A stretch of DNA of 64,000 bases, from positions 4,774,001 through 4,838,000 of the forward strand of contig NZ_AP027764.1 of the NCBI RefSeq assembly GCF_036503815.1, in the 5' to 3' direction. The notes under the pieces are model-generated. The model was not told where the DNA came from and searched no databases. It was given only the letters and a program-made list of their open reading frames with translations. This DNA is from Escherichia coli (GTDB lineage Bacteria > Pseudomonadota > Gammaproteobacteria > Enterobacterales > Enterobacteriaceae). Shown here one piece after another: positions 8,931-18,108 of the stretch. Each line of letters begins with the position of its first letter. Positions within the stretch are counted from its first letter, which is position 1. A program made the position numbers and the translations under genes.

Positions 8931-9809
8931 ATGAATAAGTACACCATCAACGACATTACGCGCACATCGGGCGGTTTTGCCATGCTGGCAGTCGATCAGC
9001 GCGAAGCCATGCGCATGATGTTTGCCGCGGCTGGCGCACCCGCTCCAGTAGCCGATAGCGTTTTAACTGATTTCAAAGTTAACGCCGCGAAGACGCTTTC
9101 ACCTTATGCATCGGCGATTCTGGTAGATCAACAATTCTGCTACCGCCAGGTGGTTGAGCAAAACGCGATTGCCAAAAGTTGCGCCATGATTGTCGCCGCC
9201 GATGAGTTCATCCCTGGCAACGGTATTCCGGTAGATAGCGTAGTCATTGACCGCAAAATCAACCCGCTACAAATCAAACAAGACGGCGGTAAAGCCTTAA
9301 AACTGCTGGTGCTGTGGCGTAGCGATGAAGATGCGCAGCAACGCCTGAATATGGTGAAAGAGTTCAACGAACTGTGCCATTCAAACGGTCTGGTGAGCAT
9401 CATTGAGCCAGTCGTCCGCCCACCGCGTCGTGGCGATAAATTCGATCGCGAACAAGCGATCATCGATGCCGCTAAAGAGCTGGGCGACAGTGGCGCTGAC
9501 CTCTACAAAGTTGAAATGCCGCTTTATGGCAAAGGTCCGCAACAAGAGCTTCTCAGTGCTTCACAACGTCTGAATGACCATATCAATATGCCGTGGGTGA
9601 TCCTCTCATCCGGCGTCGACGAAAAACTGTTCCCGCGTGCCGTACGCGTGGCAATAACAGCAGGTGCATCGGGCTTCCTGGCTGGTCGTGCCGTCTGGGC
9701 ATCGGTTGTCGGTTTACCGGACAACGAGCTGATGCTGCGTGACGTTTGCGCACCGAAATTACAACAACTTGGCGATATCGTCGACGAAATGATGGCTAAA
9801 CGCCGTTAA
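8931..9809 (+). CDS. yihT: 6-deoxy-6-sulfofructose-1-phosphate aldolase
   Basis: The 292-residue class I aldolase splits sulfofructose 1-phosphate into dihydroxyacetone phosphate and 3-sulfolactaldehyde. It belongs to the LacD/DeoC-like (beta/alpha)8 group. The segment [13 protein letters not shown] near residue 190 contains the Schiff-base lysine, and SGVDEKLF with [15 protein letters not shown] forms the phosphate-binding end of the barrel. Its DHAP product feeds glycolysis, which is how the cell earns carbon from sulfoquinovose. It sits between yihU and yihS with short gaps of 23 and 15 bases. Confidence 0.95.
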   Translation: MNKYTINDITRTSGGFAMLAVDQREAMRMMFAAAGAPAPVADSVLTDFKVNAAKTLSPYASAILVDQQFCYRQVVEQNAIAKSCAMIVAADEFIPGNGIPVDSVVIDRKINPLQIKQDGGKALKLLVLWRSDEDAQQRLNMVKEFNELCHSNGLVSIIEPVVRPPRRGDKFDREQAIIDAAKELGDSGADLYKVEMPLYGKGPQQELLSASQRLNDHINMPWVILSSGVDEKLFPRAVRVAITAGASGFLAGRAVWASVVGLPDNELMLRDVCAPKLQQLGDIVDEMMAKRR

Positions 9810-9824
9810 GATGAGGATACAAAA

Positions 9825-11066
9825 ATGAAATGGTTTAACACCTTAAGTCACAACCGTTGGCTGGAACAGGAAACCGATCGCATCTTTGATTTTGGTAAAA
9901 ATTCCGTAGTACCGACTGGCTTTGGCTGGTTAGGCAATAAAGGGCAAATCAAAGAAGAGATGGGCACCCATCTGTGGATCACCGCCCGTATGTTGCACGT
10001 GTATTCCGTTGCTGCGGCGATGGGTCGACCTGGCGCTTACTCGTTGGTTGATCATGGTATCAAAGCCATGAACGGCGCACTGCGCGATAAAAAATATGGC
10101 GGCTGGTATGCCTGTGTCAATGACGAGGGCGTGGTGGATGCCTCCAAACAGGGCTATCAACATTTCTTTGCCCTGCTGGGTGCCGCCAGTGCCGTCACAA
10201 CGGGTCACCCGGAAGCGCGTAAGCTGCTCGATTACACCATTGAAATTATCGAGAAATACTTCTGGAGCGAAGAAGAGCAGATGTGCCTGGAATCCTGGGA
10301 CGAAGCCTTCAGCAAAACCGAAGAGTACCGCGGCGGCAATGCCAATATGCACGCGGTGGAAGCTTTCTTGATTGTTTATGACGTAACGCATGACAAAAAA
10401 TGGCTGGATCGCGCGATTCGCGTGGCTTCCGTCATTATCCACGACGTCGCCAGAAATAATCATTATCGCGTTAACGAGCACTTCGATACCCAGTGGAATC
10501 CGCTGCCGGATTACAACAAAGATAACCCGGCGCACCGCTTCCGCGCATTCGGAGGCACGCCGGGCCACTGGATCGAATGGGGCCGTTTAATGCTGCATAT
10601 CCACGCTGCCCTGGAAGCCCGTTGCGAACAACCTCCAGCATGGCTGCTAGAAGATGCCAAAGGTCTGTTCAACGCTACCGTGCGCGATGCCTGGGCGCCC
10701 GATGGTGCCGACGGGATTGTTTATACCGTTGACTGGGAAGGCAAACCGGTGCTCCGCGAACGTGTGCGTTGGCCTATCGTCGAAGCGATGGGTACAGCTT
10801 ATGCGCTCTACACCGTTACCGGCGATCGCCAGTACGAAACCTGGTATCAGACATGGTGGGACTACTGCATTAAGTACCTGATGGACTACGAAAACGGTTC
10901 CTGGTGGCAGGAGCTGGATGCGGACAACAAGGTCACCACCAAAGTCTGGGACGGTAAACAGGATATTTACCACCTGCTGCATTGCCTGGTGATCCCACGT
11001 ATCCCGTTAGCGCCAGGCCTGGCACCGGCTGTTGCGGCGGGTCTGCTGGACGTGAATGCCAAATAA
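9825..11066 (+). CDS. yihS: Sulfoquinovose isomerase (aldose-ketose isomerase YihS)
   Basis: A 413-residue (alpha/alpha)6-barrel enzyme of the N-acylglucosamine 2-epimerase family. It isomerises sulfoquinovose to sulfofructose (and can act on mannose and glucose), the entry reaction of sulfo-EMP. Visible family elements include [11 protein letters not shown] near residue 92, [14 protein letters not shown] near residue 168 and [14 protein letters not shown] near residue 243, which contain the active-site histidines. The length equals that of K-12 YihS. A strong hairpin lies downstream before yihR. Confidence 0.95.
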   Translation: MKWFNTLSHNRWLEQETDRIFDFGKNSVVPTGFGWLGNKGQIKEEMGTHLWITARMLHVYSVAAAMGRPGAYSLVDHGIKAMNGALRDKKYGGWYACVNDEGVVDASKQGYQHFFALLGAASAVTTGHPEARKLLDYTIEIIEKYFWSEEEQMCLESWDEAFSKTEEYRGGNANMHAVEAFLIVYDVTHDKKWLDRAIRVASVIIHDVARNNHYRVNEHFDTQWNPLPDYNKDNPAHRFRAFGGTPGHWIEWGRLMLHIHAALEARCEQPPAWLLEDAKGLFNATVRDAWAPDGADGIVYTVDWEGKPVLRERVRWPIVEAMGTAYALYTVTGDRQYETWYQTWWDYCIKYLMDYENGSWWQELDADNKVTTKVWDGKQDIYHLLHCLVIPRIPLAPGLAPAVAAGLLDVNAK

Positions 11067-11083
11067 CTGACTGAAAACCCTAA

Positions 11084-11106
11084 CCCTCTCCCCAAAGGGG
11101 AGAGGG
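11084..11106 (+). terminator. Intercistronic hairpin between yihS and yihR
   Basis: A perfect ten-base stem, CCCTCTCCCC with GGGGAGAGGG, closes on an AAA loop 18 bases after the yihS stop. The nearest T-run is 18 bases downstream, so it is probably an RNA-stabilising or attenuating structure rather than an efficient terminator. Confidence 0.6.
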
Positions 11107-11184
11107 GACCGCCCGGCGCAGTTTTTTGGTTTGACATCAGCCTCATGGGAGGCTGTATGCCGTTTTTTAATTAAGGTGCCTCGT

Positions 11185-12087
11185 ATGCAAATCACCAACA
11201 TGCATTGCAGTGGACAAACCGTTTCACTTGCCGCGGGGGATTATCACGCGACTATCGTGACGGTTGGTGCTGGTCTGGCTGAATTAACTTTTCAGGGTTG
11301 TCATTTAGTCATCCCGCACAAACCCGAAGAGATGCCGCTGGCGCATCTGGGTAAAGTGCTTATTCCGTGGCCGAACCGGATCGCCAACGGCTGTTACCGC
11401 TATCAGGGACAGGAATATCAGTTACCCATTAATGAACATAGTTCAAAAGCCGCTATTCACGGGCTGCTTGCCTGGCGAGACTGGCAAATTAGCGAATTAA
11501 CCGCCACCAGCGTTACCCTGACAGCTTTTCTACCGCCCAGTTACGGCTATCCGTTTATGCTGGCTTCGCAGGTTGTTTATTCGCTCAATGCTCGCACGGG
11601 CCTTTCCGTTGAGATCGCAAGCCAGAATATTGGTACTGTGACCGCACCTTATGGTGTGGGTATTCATCCTTATTTAACCTGCAACTTAACATCTGTTGAT
11701 GACTATCTTTTCCAGCTTCCGGCAGAACAGGTTTATGCCGTCGATGAGCACGCAAATCCGACAACGCTTCACCACGTTGATGAGCTGAATTTAAATTTCA
11801 CGCGGGCGACAAAAATAGCCGCGACAAAAATAGACCATACCTTTAAAACCGCTAATGATCTGTGGGAAATGACCATTACCCATCCACAGCAGGCACTTTC
11901 GGTGAGTCTCTGTTCCGATCAACCCTGGGTGCAGGTTTATAGCGGCGAAAAATTACAGCGTCAGGGACTGGCAGTTGAACCTATGAGTTGCCCGCCTAAC
12001 GCCTTTAATTCCGGCACCGATTTATTATTACTGGAACCAGGAAAAAAGCATCGACTGTTTTTTAATATTCACGGGCAGCACAATTAA
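11185..12087 (+). CDS. yihR: Sulfoquinovose mutarotase, aldose-1-epimerase family
   Basis: A 300-residue aldose-1-epimerase (GalM-like) that interconverts the alpha and beta anomers of sulfoquinovose, supplying the anomer used by the isomerase after YihQ hydrolysis. Catalytic features are present: the histidine of GVGIHPYL near residue 175, an earlier HGLLAWRDW, and the glutamate of VEPMSCPPNAFN near residue 275. I start at ATG 11185 rather than an upstream in-frame ATG at 11131, because the extension has no family character and 11185 begins MQITNMH as in K-12. Confidence 0.93.
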   Translation: MQITNMHCSGQTVSLAAGDYHATIVTVGAGLAELTFQGCHLVIPHKPEEMPLAHLGKVLIPWPNRIANGCYRYQGQEYQLPINEHSSKAAIHGLLAWRDWQISELTATSVTLTAFLPPSYGYPFMLASQVVYSLNARTGLSVEIASQNIGTVTAPYGVGIHPYLTCNLTSVDDYLFQLPAEQVYAVDEHANPTTLHHVDELNLNFTRATKIAATKIDHTFKTANDLWEMTITHPQQALSVSLCSDQPWVQVYSGEKLQRQGLAVEPMSCPPNAFNSGTDLLLLEPGKKHRLFFNIHGQHN

Positions 12088-12147
12088 TTTCATTAAGAAC
12101 AAAACGAGATCATTGTTTAGGGTTGTATTTACACAACAGGAAATATT

Positions 12148-13023
12148 ATGGACTTTTTTACGTTATTTTCGCCAGATGGGGCCATGCTGGAAACAAACGT
12201 GGTATGTATCGTTATCGCGTTGATGTTTCTTTATACCTTTGTGGGGATATGCGCGGGATTTGGTGGCGGTTTAACCACCATGCCACTCGTCACGTTAATG
12301 CTCCCCGTAAAAATGGCAACACCACTTTCGGTAATTGTCGGCACCGCAACCGCCTTGTACGCCACCTGGCTATCACGCAAAGAAACGGATTGGCGCTCGG
12401 CAATGGTGCTGATTATTTTCTCATTTTTGGGAATACCCGTCGGTTTATATGCGCTGTCGTATTTACCCGACCATTTTATGAAAGTGGGCTTAGGTGGATT
12501 TCTTATCCTCTACTCCTTTTACAGCATGTTTATTCCTCGCTTGCCGATTTATGACCGTAACTGGATCGCCGCACCTATCGGCGCAGTAGCTGGCGCATTA
12601 GGCGCGGCGTTTTCAACCAACGGGCCGCCGATGGTTATCTACGGGATGCTGCGTAACTTAGGTCCGGCGGCATTTCGCGGCACACTGAACGCCTTCTTCA
12701 CCGCAAACAACATCGCGGTGATCGGCGGGCTGGCGACCAGCGGAATTTTGACTGTTTCTATCTTTAAACTGGTGCTGTTTTGTATTCCCACCATGATCCT
12801 CGGTTCACTGATTGGACAATATGTGCATAAACGCATTTCGGTCAAAGTGTTTCGTGTGATGGTCTTTTTATTGTTGATTGCCTCCGGTTCTATGTTGATA
12901 AAAGGTGCGTTGGGAATTCCCGCCGCTGCCGCACTTCTGCCTCCGTTTACCTTGTTAGTTATACTGCAACTGGCATTTGGTAAAAAAGTGGCGGCAATCC
13001 GCCGAGCTGAAGAAAGTAAATAA
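12148..13023 (+). CDS. TauE/SafE-family membrane transporter inserted in the sulfoquinovose operon
   Basis: A 291-residue integral membrane protein of the TauE/SafE (sulfite/organosulfonate exporter) family with about eight hydrophobic segments. Two half-repeats each carry the glycine-rich family pattern: ICAGFGGGLTTMPLV near residue 36 and VAGALGAAFSTNGPPMVIYG near residue 150. ATG 12148 follows an AGGAAA ribosome-binding site. As I recall K-12, yihR is followed directly by yihQ, so this gene is extra. Its place among sulfonate genes suggests export of DHPS or sulfite, alongside or in place of YihP. That is inference: the family also moves other organic anions. Codon use looks like its neighbours, arguing against a very recent arrival. 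Confidence 0.8.
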   Translation: MDFFTLFSPDGAMLETNVVCIVIALMFLYTFVGICAGFGGGLTTMPLVTLMLPVKMATPLSVIVGTATALYATWLSRKETDWRSAMVLIIFSFLGIPVGLYALSYLPDHFMKVGLGGFLILYSFYSMFIPRLPIYDRNWIAAPIGAVAGALGAAFSTNGPPMVIYGMLRNLGPAAFRGTLNAFFTANNIAVIGGLATSGILTVSIFKLVLFCIPTMILGSLIGQYVHKRISVKVFRVMVFLLLIASGSMLIKGALGIPAAAALLPPFTLLVILQLAFGKKVAAIRRAEESK

Positions 13024-13031
13024 TCAGTTGC

Positions 13032-13053
13032 GCGGGTTTTAATTTATACCCGC
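13032..13053 (+). terminator. Weak hairpin between the TauE-like gene and yihQ
   Basis: GCGGGT pairs with ACCCGC over a ten-base AT loop ten bases after the transporter stop. A second small stem, CCTGT/ACAGG, lies near 13076-13089. Without a U-run after the stem this is more likely an mRNA-processing or attenuation structure than a full terminator. Confidence 0.4.
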
Positions 13054-13130
13054 ACACATTCTTTGATTAATGAAACCTGTAATAACAGGATGGCATGAAA
13101 TATTAGTTTTATACTCTATGGAGATTATTT

Positions 13131-15167
13131 ATGGATACGCCACGCCCACAGTTATTAGATTTTCAATTTCATCAGAATAACGACAGTTTTACTCTACGTT
13201 TTCAAGACCGTCTTATTTTAATCCATAGCAAAGATAATCCTTGCTTATCGATTGGCTCAGGTATAGCGGATATCGATATGTTCCGCGGTAATTTCAGCAT
13301 TAAAGATAAATTGCAGGAGAAGATTGCGCTCACCGACGCCATCGTCAGCCAGTCACCGGATGGCTGGTTAATCCATTTCAGCCGTGGTTCTGACATTAGC
13401 GCCACGCTGCGTATCTCTGCCGACGATCAGGGCCGTTTATTGCTGGAACTACAAAACGACAACCATCACCATAACCGCATCTGGCTGCGTCTCGCCGCAC
13501 AACCAGAGGACCATATCTATGGCTGCGGCGAACAATTCTCCTACTTTGATCTGCGCGGCAAACCGTTCCCGCTATGGACCAGTGAACAAGGCGTTGGTCG
13601 CAACAAACAAACCTATGTCACCTGGCAGGCCGACTGCAAAGAGAACGCGGGCGGCGACTATTACTGGACCTTTTTCCCGCAGCCAACCTTTGTCAGCACG
13701 CAGAAGTATTACTGCCATGTCGATAACAGCTGCTATATGAACTTCGACTTTAGTGCCCCGGAATACCATGAACTGGCGCTGTGGGAAGACAAAGCAACGC
13801 TGCGTTTTGAATGTGCTGATACATACATCTCCCTGCTGGAAAAATTAACCGCACTGCTGGGACGTCAGCCAGAACTGCCCGACTGGATTTATGACGGGGT
13901 AACGCTCGGCATTCAGGGCGGGACAGATGTATGCCAGAAGAAACTGGATACCATGCGTAACGCGGGTGTGAAGGTCAACGGCATCTGGGCGCAGGACTGG
14001 TCCGGGATCCGTATGACCTCGTTTGGCAAACGTGTGATGTGGAACTGGAAGTGGAACAGTGAAAACTACCCACAGTTAGATTCCCGCATCAAGCAATGGA
14101 AAGAAGAAGGCGTGCAGTTCCTCGCCTACATCAACCCGTATGTTGCCAGCGATAAGGACCTCTGCGCCGAGGCGGCTTCACACGGCTATCTGGCAAAAGA
14201 TGCCTCTGGCGGTGACTATCTGGTGGAGTTTGGTGAGTTTTATGGCGGCGTTGTCGATTTGACCAATCCTGAAGCCTATTCCTGGTTCAAAGAAGTCATC
14301 AAGAAAAACATGATCGAATTGGGCTGCGGCGGCTGGATGGCAGATTTTGGCGAATACTTGCCGACCGATACGTATCTGCACAACGGCGTCAGTGCCGAGA
14401 TAATGCATAACGCCTGGCCCGCGCTGTGGGCGAAGTGTAACTACGAAGCCCTTGAAGAAACAGGCAAGCTCGGCGAGCTCCTCTTCTTTATGCGTGCCGG
14501 TTCTACCGGTAGCCAGAAATATTCCACCATGATGTGGGCGGGCGACCAGAACGTCGACTGGAGTCTGGACGATGGCCTGGCGTCGGTTGTTCCAGCGGCG
14601 CTCTCGCTGGCGATGACCGGGCATGGCCTGCATCACAGTGACATTGGCGGTTACACCACCCTGTTTGAGATGAAGCGCAGCAAAGAGCTGCTGCTGCGCT
14701 GGTGCGATTTCAGCGCCTTCACGCCGATGATGCGCACCCACGAAGGTAACCGTCCTGGCGACAACTGGCAGTTTGACGGCGACGCGGAAACCATCGCCCA
14801 TTTTGCCCGTATGACCACCGTCTTCACCACCCTGAAACCTTACCTCAAAGACGCCGTCGCACAGAACGCGAAGTCCGGCCTGCCGGTTATGCGCCCGCTG
14901 TTCCTGCACTACGAAGACGATACACACACCTACACCCTGAAATATCAGTACCTGTTAGGCCGCGACATTCTGGTCGCTCCGGTGCATGAACAAGGCCGTA
15001 GCGACTGGACGCTCTATCTGCCGGAGGATAACTGGGTACATGCCTGGACGGGAGAAACCTTCCACGGTGGAGAAGTCACCGTTGAAGCGCCCATCGGTAA
15101 ACCGCCGGTCTTTTATCGCGCCGACAGCGAATGGGCTGCACTGTTCGCCTCGTTAAAAAGCATCTAA
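13131..15167 (+). CDS. yihQ: Sulfoquinovosidase YihQ (glycoside hydrolase family 31)
   Basis: The 678-residue GH31 retaining alpha-glycosidase releases sulfoquinovose from sulfoquinovosyl glycerol and diacylglycerol (plant sulfolipid). The catalytic nucleophile is in GGWMADFGEYLP (Asp405 in K-12 numbering) and the acid/base in WAGDQNVDW (Asp472). The sulfonate-reading residues can be seen directly: Gln288 in WAQDW, then Arg301 and Trp304 in KRVMW. These distinguish sulfoquinovosidases from ordinary alpha-glucosidases. It has no signal peptide and acts in the cytoplasm. The gene is intact at the K-12 length. Confidence 0.97.
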   Translation: MDTPRPQLLDFQFHQNNDSFTLRFQDRLILIHSKDNPCLSIGSGIADIDMFRGNFSIKDKLQEKIALTDAIVSQSPDGWLIHFSRGSDISATLRISADDQGRLLLELQNDNHHHNRIWLRLAAQPEDHIYGCGEQFSYFDLRGKPFPLWTSEQGVGRNKQTYVTWQADCKENAGGDYYWTFFPQPTFVSTQKYYCHVDNSCYMNFDFSAPEYHELALWEDKATLRFECADTYISLLEKLTALLGRQPELPDWIYDGVTLGIQGGTDVCQKKLDTMRNAGVKVNGIWAQDWSGIRMTSFGKRVMWNWKWNSENYPQLDSRIKQWKEEGVQFLAYINPYVASDKDLCAEAASHGYLAKDASGGDYLVEFGEFYGGVVDLTNPEAYSWFKEVIKKNMIELGCGGWMADFGEYLPTDTYLHNGVSAEIMHNAWPALWAKCNYEALEETGKLGELLFFMRAGSTGSQKYSTMMWAGDQNVDWSLDDGLASVVPAALSLAMTGHGLHHSDIGGYTTLFEMKRSKELLLRWCDFSAFTPMMRTHEGNRPGDNWQFDGDAETIAHFARMTTVFTTLKPYLKDAVAQNAKSGLPVMRPLFLHYEDDTHTYTLKYQYLLGRDILVAPVHEQGRSDWTLYLPEDNWVHAWTGETFHGGEVTVEAPIGKPPVFYRADSEWAALFASLKSI

Positions 15168-15175
15168 TCACGTCC

Positions 15176-15197
15176 GCCCGTGGGGAAACTCACGGGC
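15176..15197 (+). terminator. Intercistronic hairpin between yihQ and yihP
   Basis: GCCCGTG at 15176-15182 pairs with CACGGGC at 15191-15197 over an eight-base loop, between the yihQ stop and the yihP ribosome-binding site. There is no U-run, so I read it as an mRNA-stabilising element rather than a terminator. Confidence 0.5.
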
Positions 15198-15212
15198 ACA
15201 GGGAGAACAACG

Positions 15213-16598
15213 ATGAGTCACATCACAACGGAAGATCCGGCTACTTTACGCCTGCCCTTTAAAGAGAAACTCTCTTACGGTATCGGCGATCTGGCCTCTA
15301 ACATCCTGCTGGATATCGGCACGCTTTATCTTTTGAAGTTTTATACCGACGTTCTGGGGCTGCCTGGTACCTATGGCGGCATTATCTTTTTGATTTCGAA
15401 GTTCTTTACTGCGTTTACCGATATGGGTACCGGCATCATGCTCGATTCCCGACGCAAGATCGGTCCAAAAGGTAAGTTCCGTCCTTTTATTCTGTATGCG
15501 TCATTCCCGGTCACCTTACTGGCGATCGCCAACTTTGTCGGCACACCGTTTGATGTCACCGGTAAAACGGTGATGGCCACTATCCTGTTTATGCTCTACG
15601 GGCTGTTTTTCAGCATGATGAACTGCTCTTATGGCGCAATGGTCCCCGCTATTACCAAAAACCCCAACGAACGCGCATCACTGGCGGCATGGCGTCAGGG
15701 TGGCGCTACATTGGGCCTGCTGCTTTGTACGGTGGGATTCGTGCCGGTTATGAATCTTATCGAGGGTAATCAGCAACTTGGCTATATCTTCGCCGCCACG
15801 CTGTTTTCACTGTTCGGCCTGCTGTTTATGTGGATCTGCTATTCGGGCGTGAAAGAGCGTTATGTCGAAACGCAACCTGCAAATCCGGCGCAAAAGCCAG
15901 GCCTGCTGCAATCTTTCCGTGCGATTGCCGGTAACCGCCCGCTGTTCATTTTGTGCATTGCTAACCTCTGTACCTTAGGGGCATTTAACGTCAAGCTCGC
16001 CATTCAGGTCTATTACACCCAGTACGTACTTAACGATCCCATCCTGTTGTCGTATATGGGATTTTTCAGCATGGGCTGTATTTTCATCGGCGTGTTCCTG
16101 ATGCCTGGTGCAGTCAGACGTTTTGGTAAGAAGAAAGTCTATATCGGCGGTCTGCTGATTTGGGTGCTGGGCGATCTGCTCAACTATTTCTTCGGCGGCG
16201 GCTCGGTCAGCTTTGTGGCGTTCTCCTGCCTGGCGTTCTTCGGCTCAGCGTTTGTTAACAGCCTGAACTGGGCGCTGGTTTCTGACACCGTCGAGTACGG
16301 CGAGTGGCGCACCGGCGTTCGTTCGGAAGGAACGGTCTACACCGGCTTCACCTTCTTTCGCAAAGTGTCTCAGGCGCTGGCAGGTTTCTTCCCAGGCTGG
16401 ATGCTGACGCAAATCGGCTATGTGCCAAACGTGGCGCAGGCTGACCATACCATCGAAGGTTTACGCCAGCTGATCTTCATCTACCCAAGCGCACTGGCGG
16501 TAGTCACCATTGTGGCGATGGGTTGCTTCTACAGTCTGAACGAGAAAATGTACGTCCGCATTGTTGAAGAAATAGAAGCCCGTAAACGCACGGCATAA
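15213..16598 (+). CDS. yihP: YihP, putative DHPS exporter of the GPH/MFS sugar transporter family
   Basis: A 461-residue transporter of the glycoside-pentoside-hexuronide:cation symporter family (MelB-like) with about twelve membrane segments. The family patterns YGIGDLASN near the N-terminus, DSRRKIGPKGKFRPF in the loop after segment 3 and NPNERASLAAWRQGGA in the next loop are clear. It is proposed to export DHPS, while YihO imports sulfoquinovose; which paralogue does which has not been settled from sequence. ATG 15213 (GGGAGAA ribosome-binding site) gives the K-12 form. It is closely similar to yihO downstream, so the pair arose by duplication. Confidence 0.92.
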   Translation: MSHITTEDPATLRLPFKEKLSYGIGDLASNILLDIGTLYLLKFYTDVLGLPGTYGGIIFLISKFFTAFTDMGTGIMLDSRRKIGPKGKFRPFILYASFPVTLLAIANFVGTPFDVTGKTVMATILFMLYGLFFSMMNCSYGAMVPAITKNPNERASLAAWRQGGATLGLLLCTVGFVPVMNLIEGNQQLGYIFAATLFSLFGLLFMWICYSGVKERYVETQPANPAQKPGLLQSFRAIAGNRPLFILCIANLCTLGAFNVKLAIQVYYTQYVLNDPILLSYMGFFSMGCIFIGVFLMPGAVRRFGKKKVYIGGLLIWVLGDLLNYFFGGGSVSFVAFSCLAFFGSAFVNSLNWALVSDTVEYGEWRTGVRSEGTVYTGFTFFRKVSQALAGFFPGWMLTQIGYVPNVAQADHTIEGLRQLIFIYPSALAVVTIVAMGCFYSLNEKMYVRIVEEIEARKRTA

Positions 16599-16607
16599 AT
16601 AATAAAC

Positions 16608-16625
16608 AACGCCCTGCGGGGCGTT
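16608..16625 (+). terminator. Intercistronic hairpin between yihP and yihO
   Basis: AACGCCC pairs with GGGCGTT over a TGCG loop, ten bases after the yihP stop and just before the yihO ribosome-binding site AAGGAG. It is very short and compact, with no U-run. Confidence 0.5.
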
Positions 16626-16638
16626 ATAAGGAGTGATT

Positions 16639-18042
16639 ATGTCTGACCATAATCCACTGACATTAAAACTGAATCTGCGGGAAAAAATCGCTTATGGCAT
16701 GGGCGACGTCGGTTCGAATTTAATGCTTAGCATCGGCACTCTGTATCTCCTCAAATTTTATACCGATGAATTAGGGATGCCTGCTTACTATGGCGGGATT
16801 ATCTTTCTGGTGGCGAAATTCTTTACCGCGTTTACCGATATGCTCACCGGATTTTTACTCGACTCGCGGAAAAATATTGGGCCTAAAGGCAAATTTCGTC
16901 CCTTTATTTTATATGCAGCGGTTCCGGCGGCGTTAATTGCAACGCTCCAGTTTATCGCCACCACTTTTAGTTTGCCGATTAAAACGACGATTGCCACCGC
17001 GCTGTTTATGATGTTTGGACTTTCATACAGTCTGATGAACTGCTCGTATGGCGCGATGATCCCAGCAATTACCAAAAACCCCAATGAGCGCGCGCAGCTT
17101 GCGGCTTACCGCCAGGGTGGTGCAACCATAGGGCTATTGATTTGTACCGTAGCATTTATTCCATTGCAGTCGCTTTTTTCTGACTCCACTGTCGGTTATG
17201 CCTGCGCGGCACTGATGTTCTCCATTGGTGGCTTTATTTTTATGATGCTGTGCTACAGAGGCGTCAAAGAGCATTATGTGGACACGACGCCAACCGGACA
17301 TAAAGCCAGTATTCTCAAATCTTTTTGCGCGATATTTCGTAATCCGCCATTGCTGGTTTTATGCATTGCTAACCTGTGTACCCTGGCGGCATTTAATATC
17401 AAACTGGCAATTCAGGTCTATTACACCCAGTATGTGCTGAATGATATTAATTTATTGTCGTGGATGGGATTCTTCAGTATGGGATGCATCCTCATCGGCG
17501 TATTGCTGGTGCCATTAACTGTAAAATGTTTTGGTAAAAAACAGGTTTATTTAGCTGGCATGGTGCTGTGGGCGGTGGGGGATATCCTGAATTATTTCTG
17601 GGGCAGTAACTCTTTCACTTTCGTCATGTTCTCTTGTGTCGCCTTTTTTGGTACGGCCTTTGTAAACAGCCTGAACTGGGCGCTGGTACCGGATACCGTA
17701 GATTATGGTGAATGGAAAACAGGTATACGTGCCGAAGGTTCTGTTTATACCGGTTATACCTTCTTTCGTAAAATTTCAGCCGCACTTGCTGGCTTCTTGC
17801 CAGGCATTATGCTGACGCAAATCGGTTATGTTCCCAACATCGCGCAAAGCGATGCAACATTACAGGGTTTGCGTCAGCTCATTTTTATTTGGCCTTGTGC
17901 GCTGGCGATAATTGCTGCATTGACGATGGGATTCTTTTACACGCTCAATGAAAAACGTTTTGCGTTAATTATTGAGGACATCAACCAACGTAAAAATAAA
18001 GAGATTGAGACAAAAGAAAAAACTGCTTCCGTAACGTTATAA
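16639..18042 (+). CDS. yihO: YihO, putative sulfoquinovose importer of the GPH/MFS family
   Basis: A 467-residue GPH-family transporter with about twelve membrane segments, paralogous to YihP. It shares YGMGDVGSN, DSRKNIGPKGKFRPF and NPNERAQLAAYRQGGA. It is the candidate permease for sulfoquinovose or its glycerol glycoside across the inner membrane. AAGGAG lies five bases before the ATG at 16639; an in-frame GTG two codons earlier is less likely. The C-terminal tail is charged and cytoplasmic (NQRKNKEIETKEKT). Confidence 0.92.
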   Translation: MSDHNPLTLKLNLREKIAYGMGDVGSNLMLSIGTLYLLKFYTDELGMPAYYGGIIFLVAKFFTAFTDMLTGFLLDSRKNIGPKGKFRPFILYAAVPAALIATLQFIATTFSLPIKTTIATALFMMFGLSYSLMNCSYGAMIPAITKNPNERAQLAAYRQGGATIGLLICTVAFIPLQSLFSDSTVGYACAALMFSIGGFIFMMLCYRGVKEHYVDTTPTGHKASILKSFCAIFRNPPLLVLCIANLCTLAAFNIKLAIQVYYTQYVLNDINLLSWMGFFSMGCILIGVLLVPLTVKCFGKKQVYLAGMVLWAVGDILNYFWGSNSFTFVMFSCVAFFGTAFVNSLNWALVPDTVDYGEWKTGIRAEGSVYTGYTFFRKISAALAGFLPGIMLTQIGYVPNIAQSDATLQGLRQLIFIWPCALAIIAALTMGFFYTLNEKRFALIIEDINQRKNKEIETKEKTASVTL

Positions 18043-18051
18043 ATGTCAATA

Positions 18052-18081
18052 GCCGCTATTTCCATCCTGATGGGTGGCGGC
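18052..18081 (+). terminator. Intercistronic hairpin between yihO and ompL
   Basis: GCCGC at 18052-18056 pairs with GCGGC at 18077-18081, enclosing an inner CCATC/TGGGTGG pairing. The structure sits ten bases past the yihO stop. It continues the pattern of hairpins in the gaps of this operon. Confidence 0.4.
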
Positions 18082-18108
18082 CCCCCTACGTAAAAAAATG
18101 GACTTATC

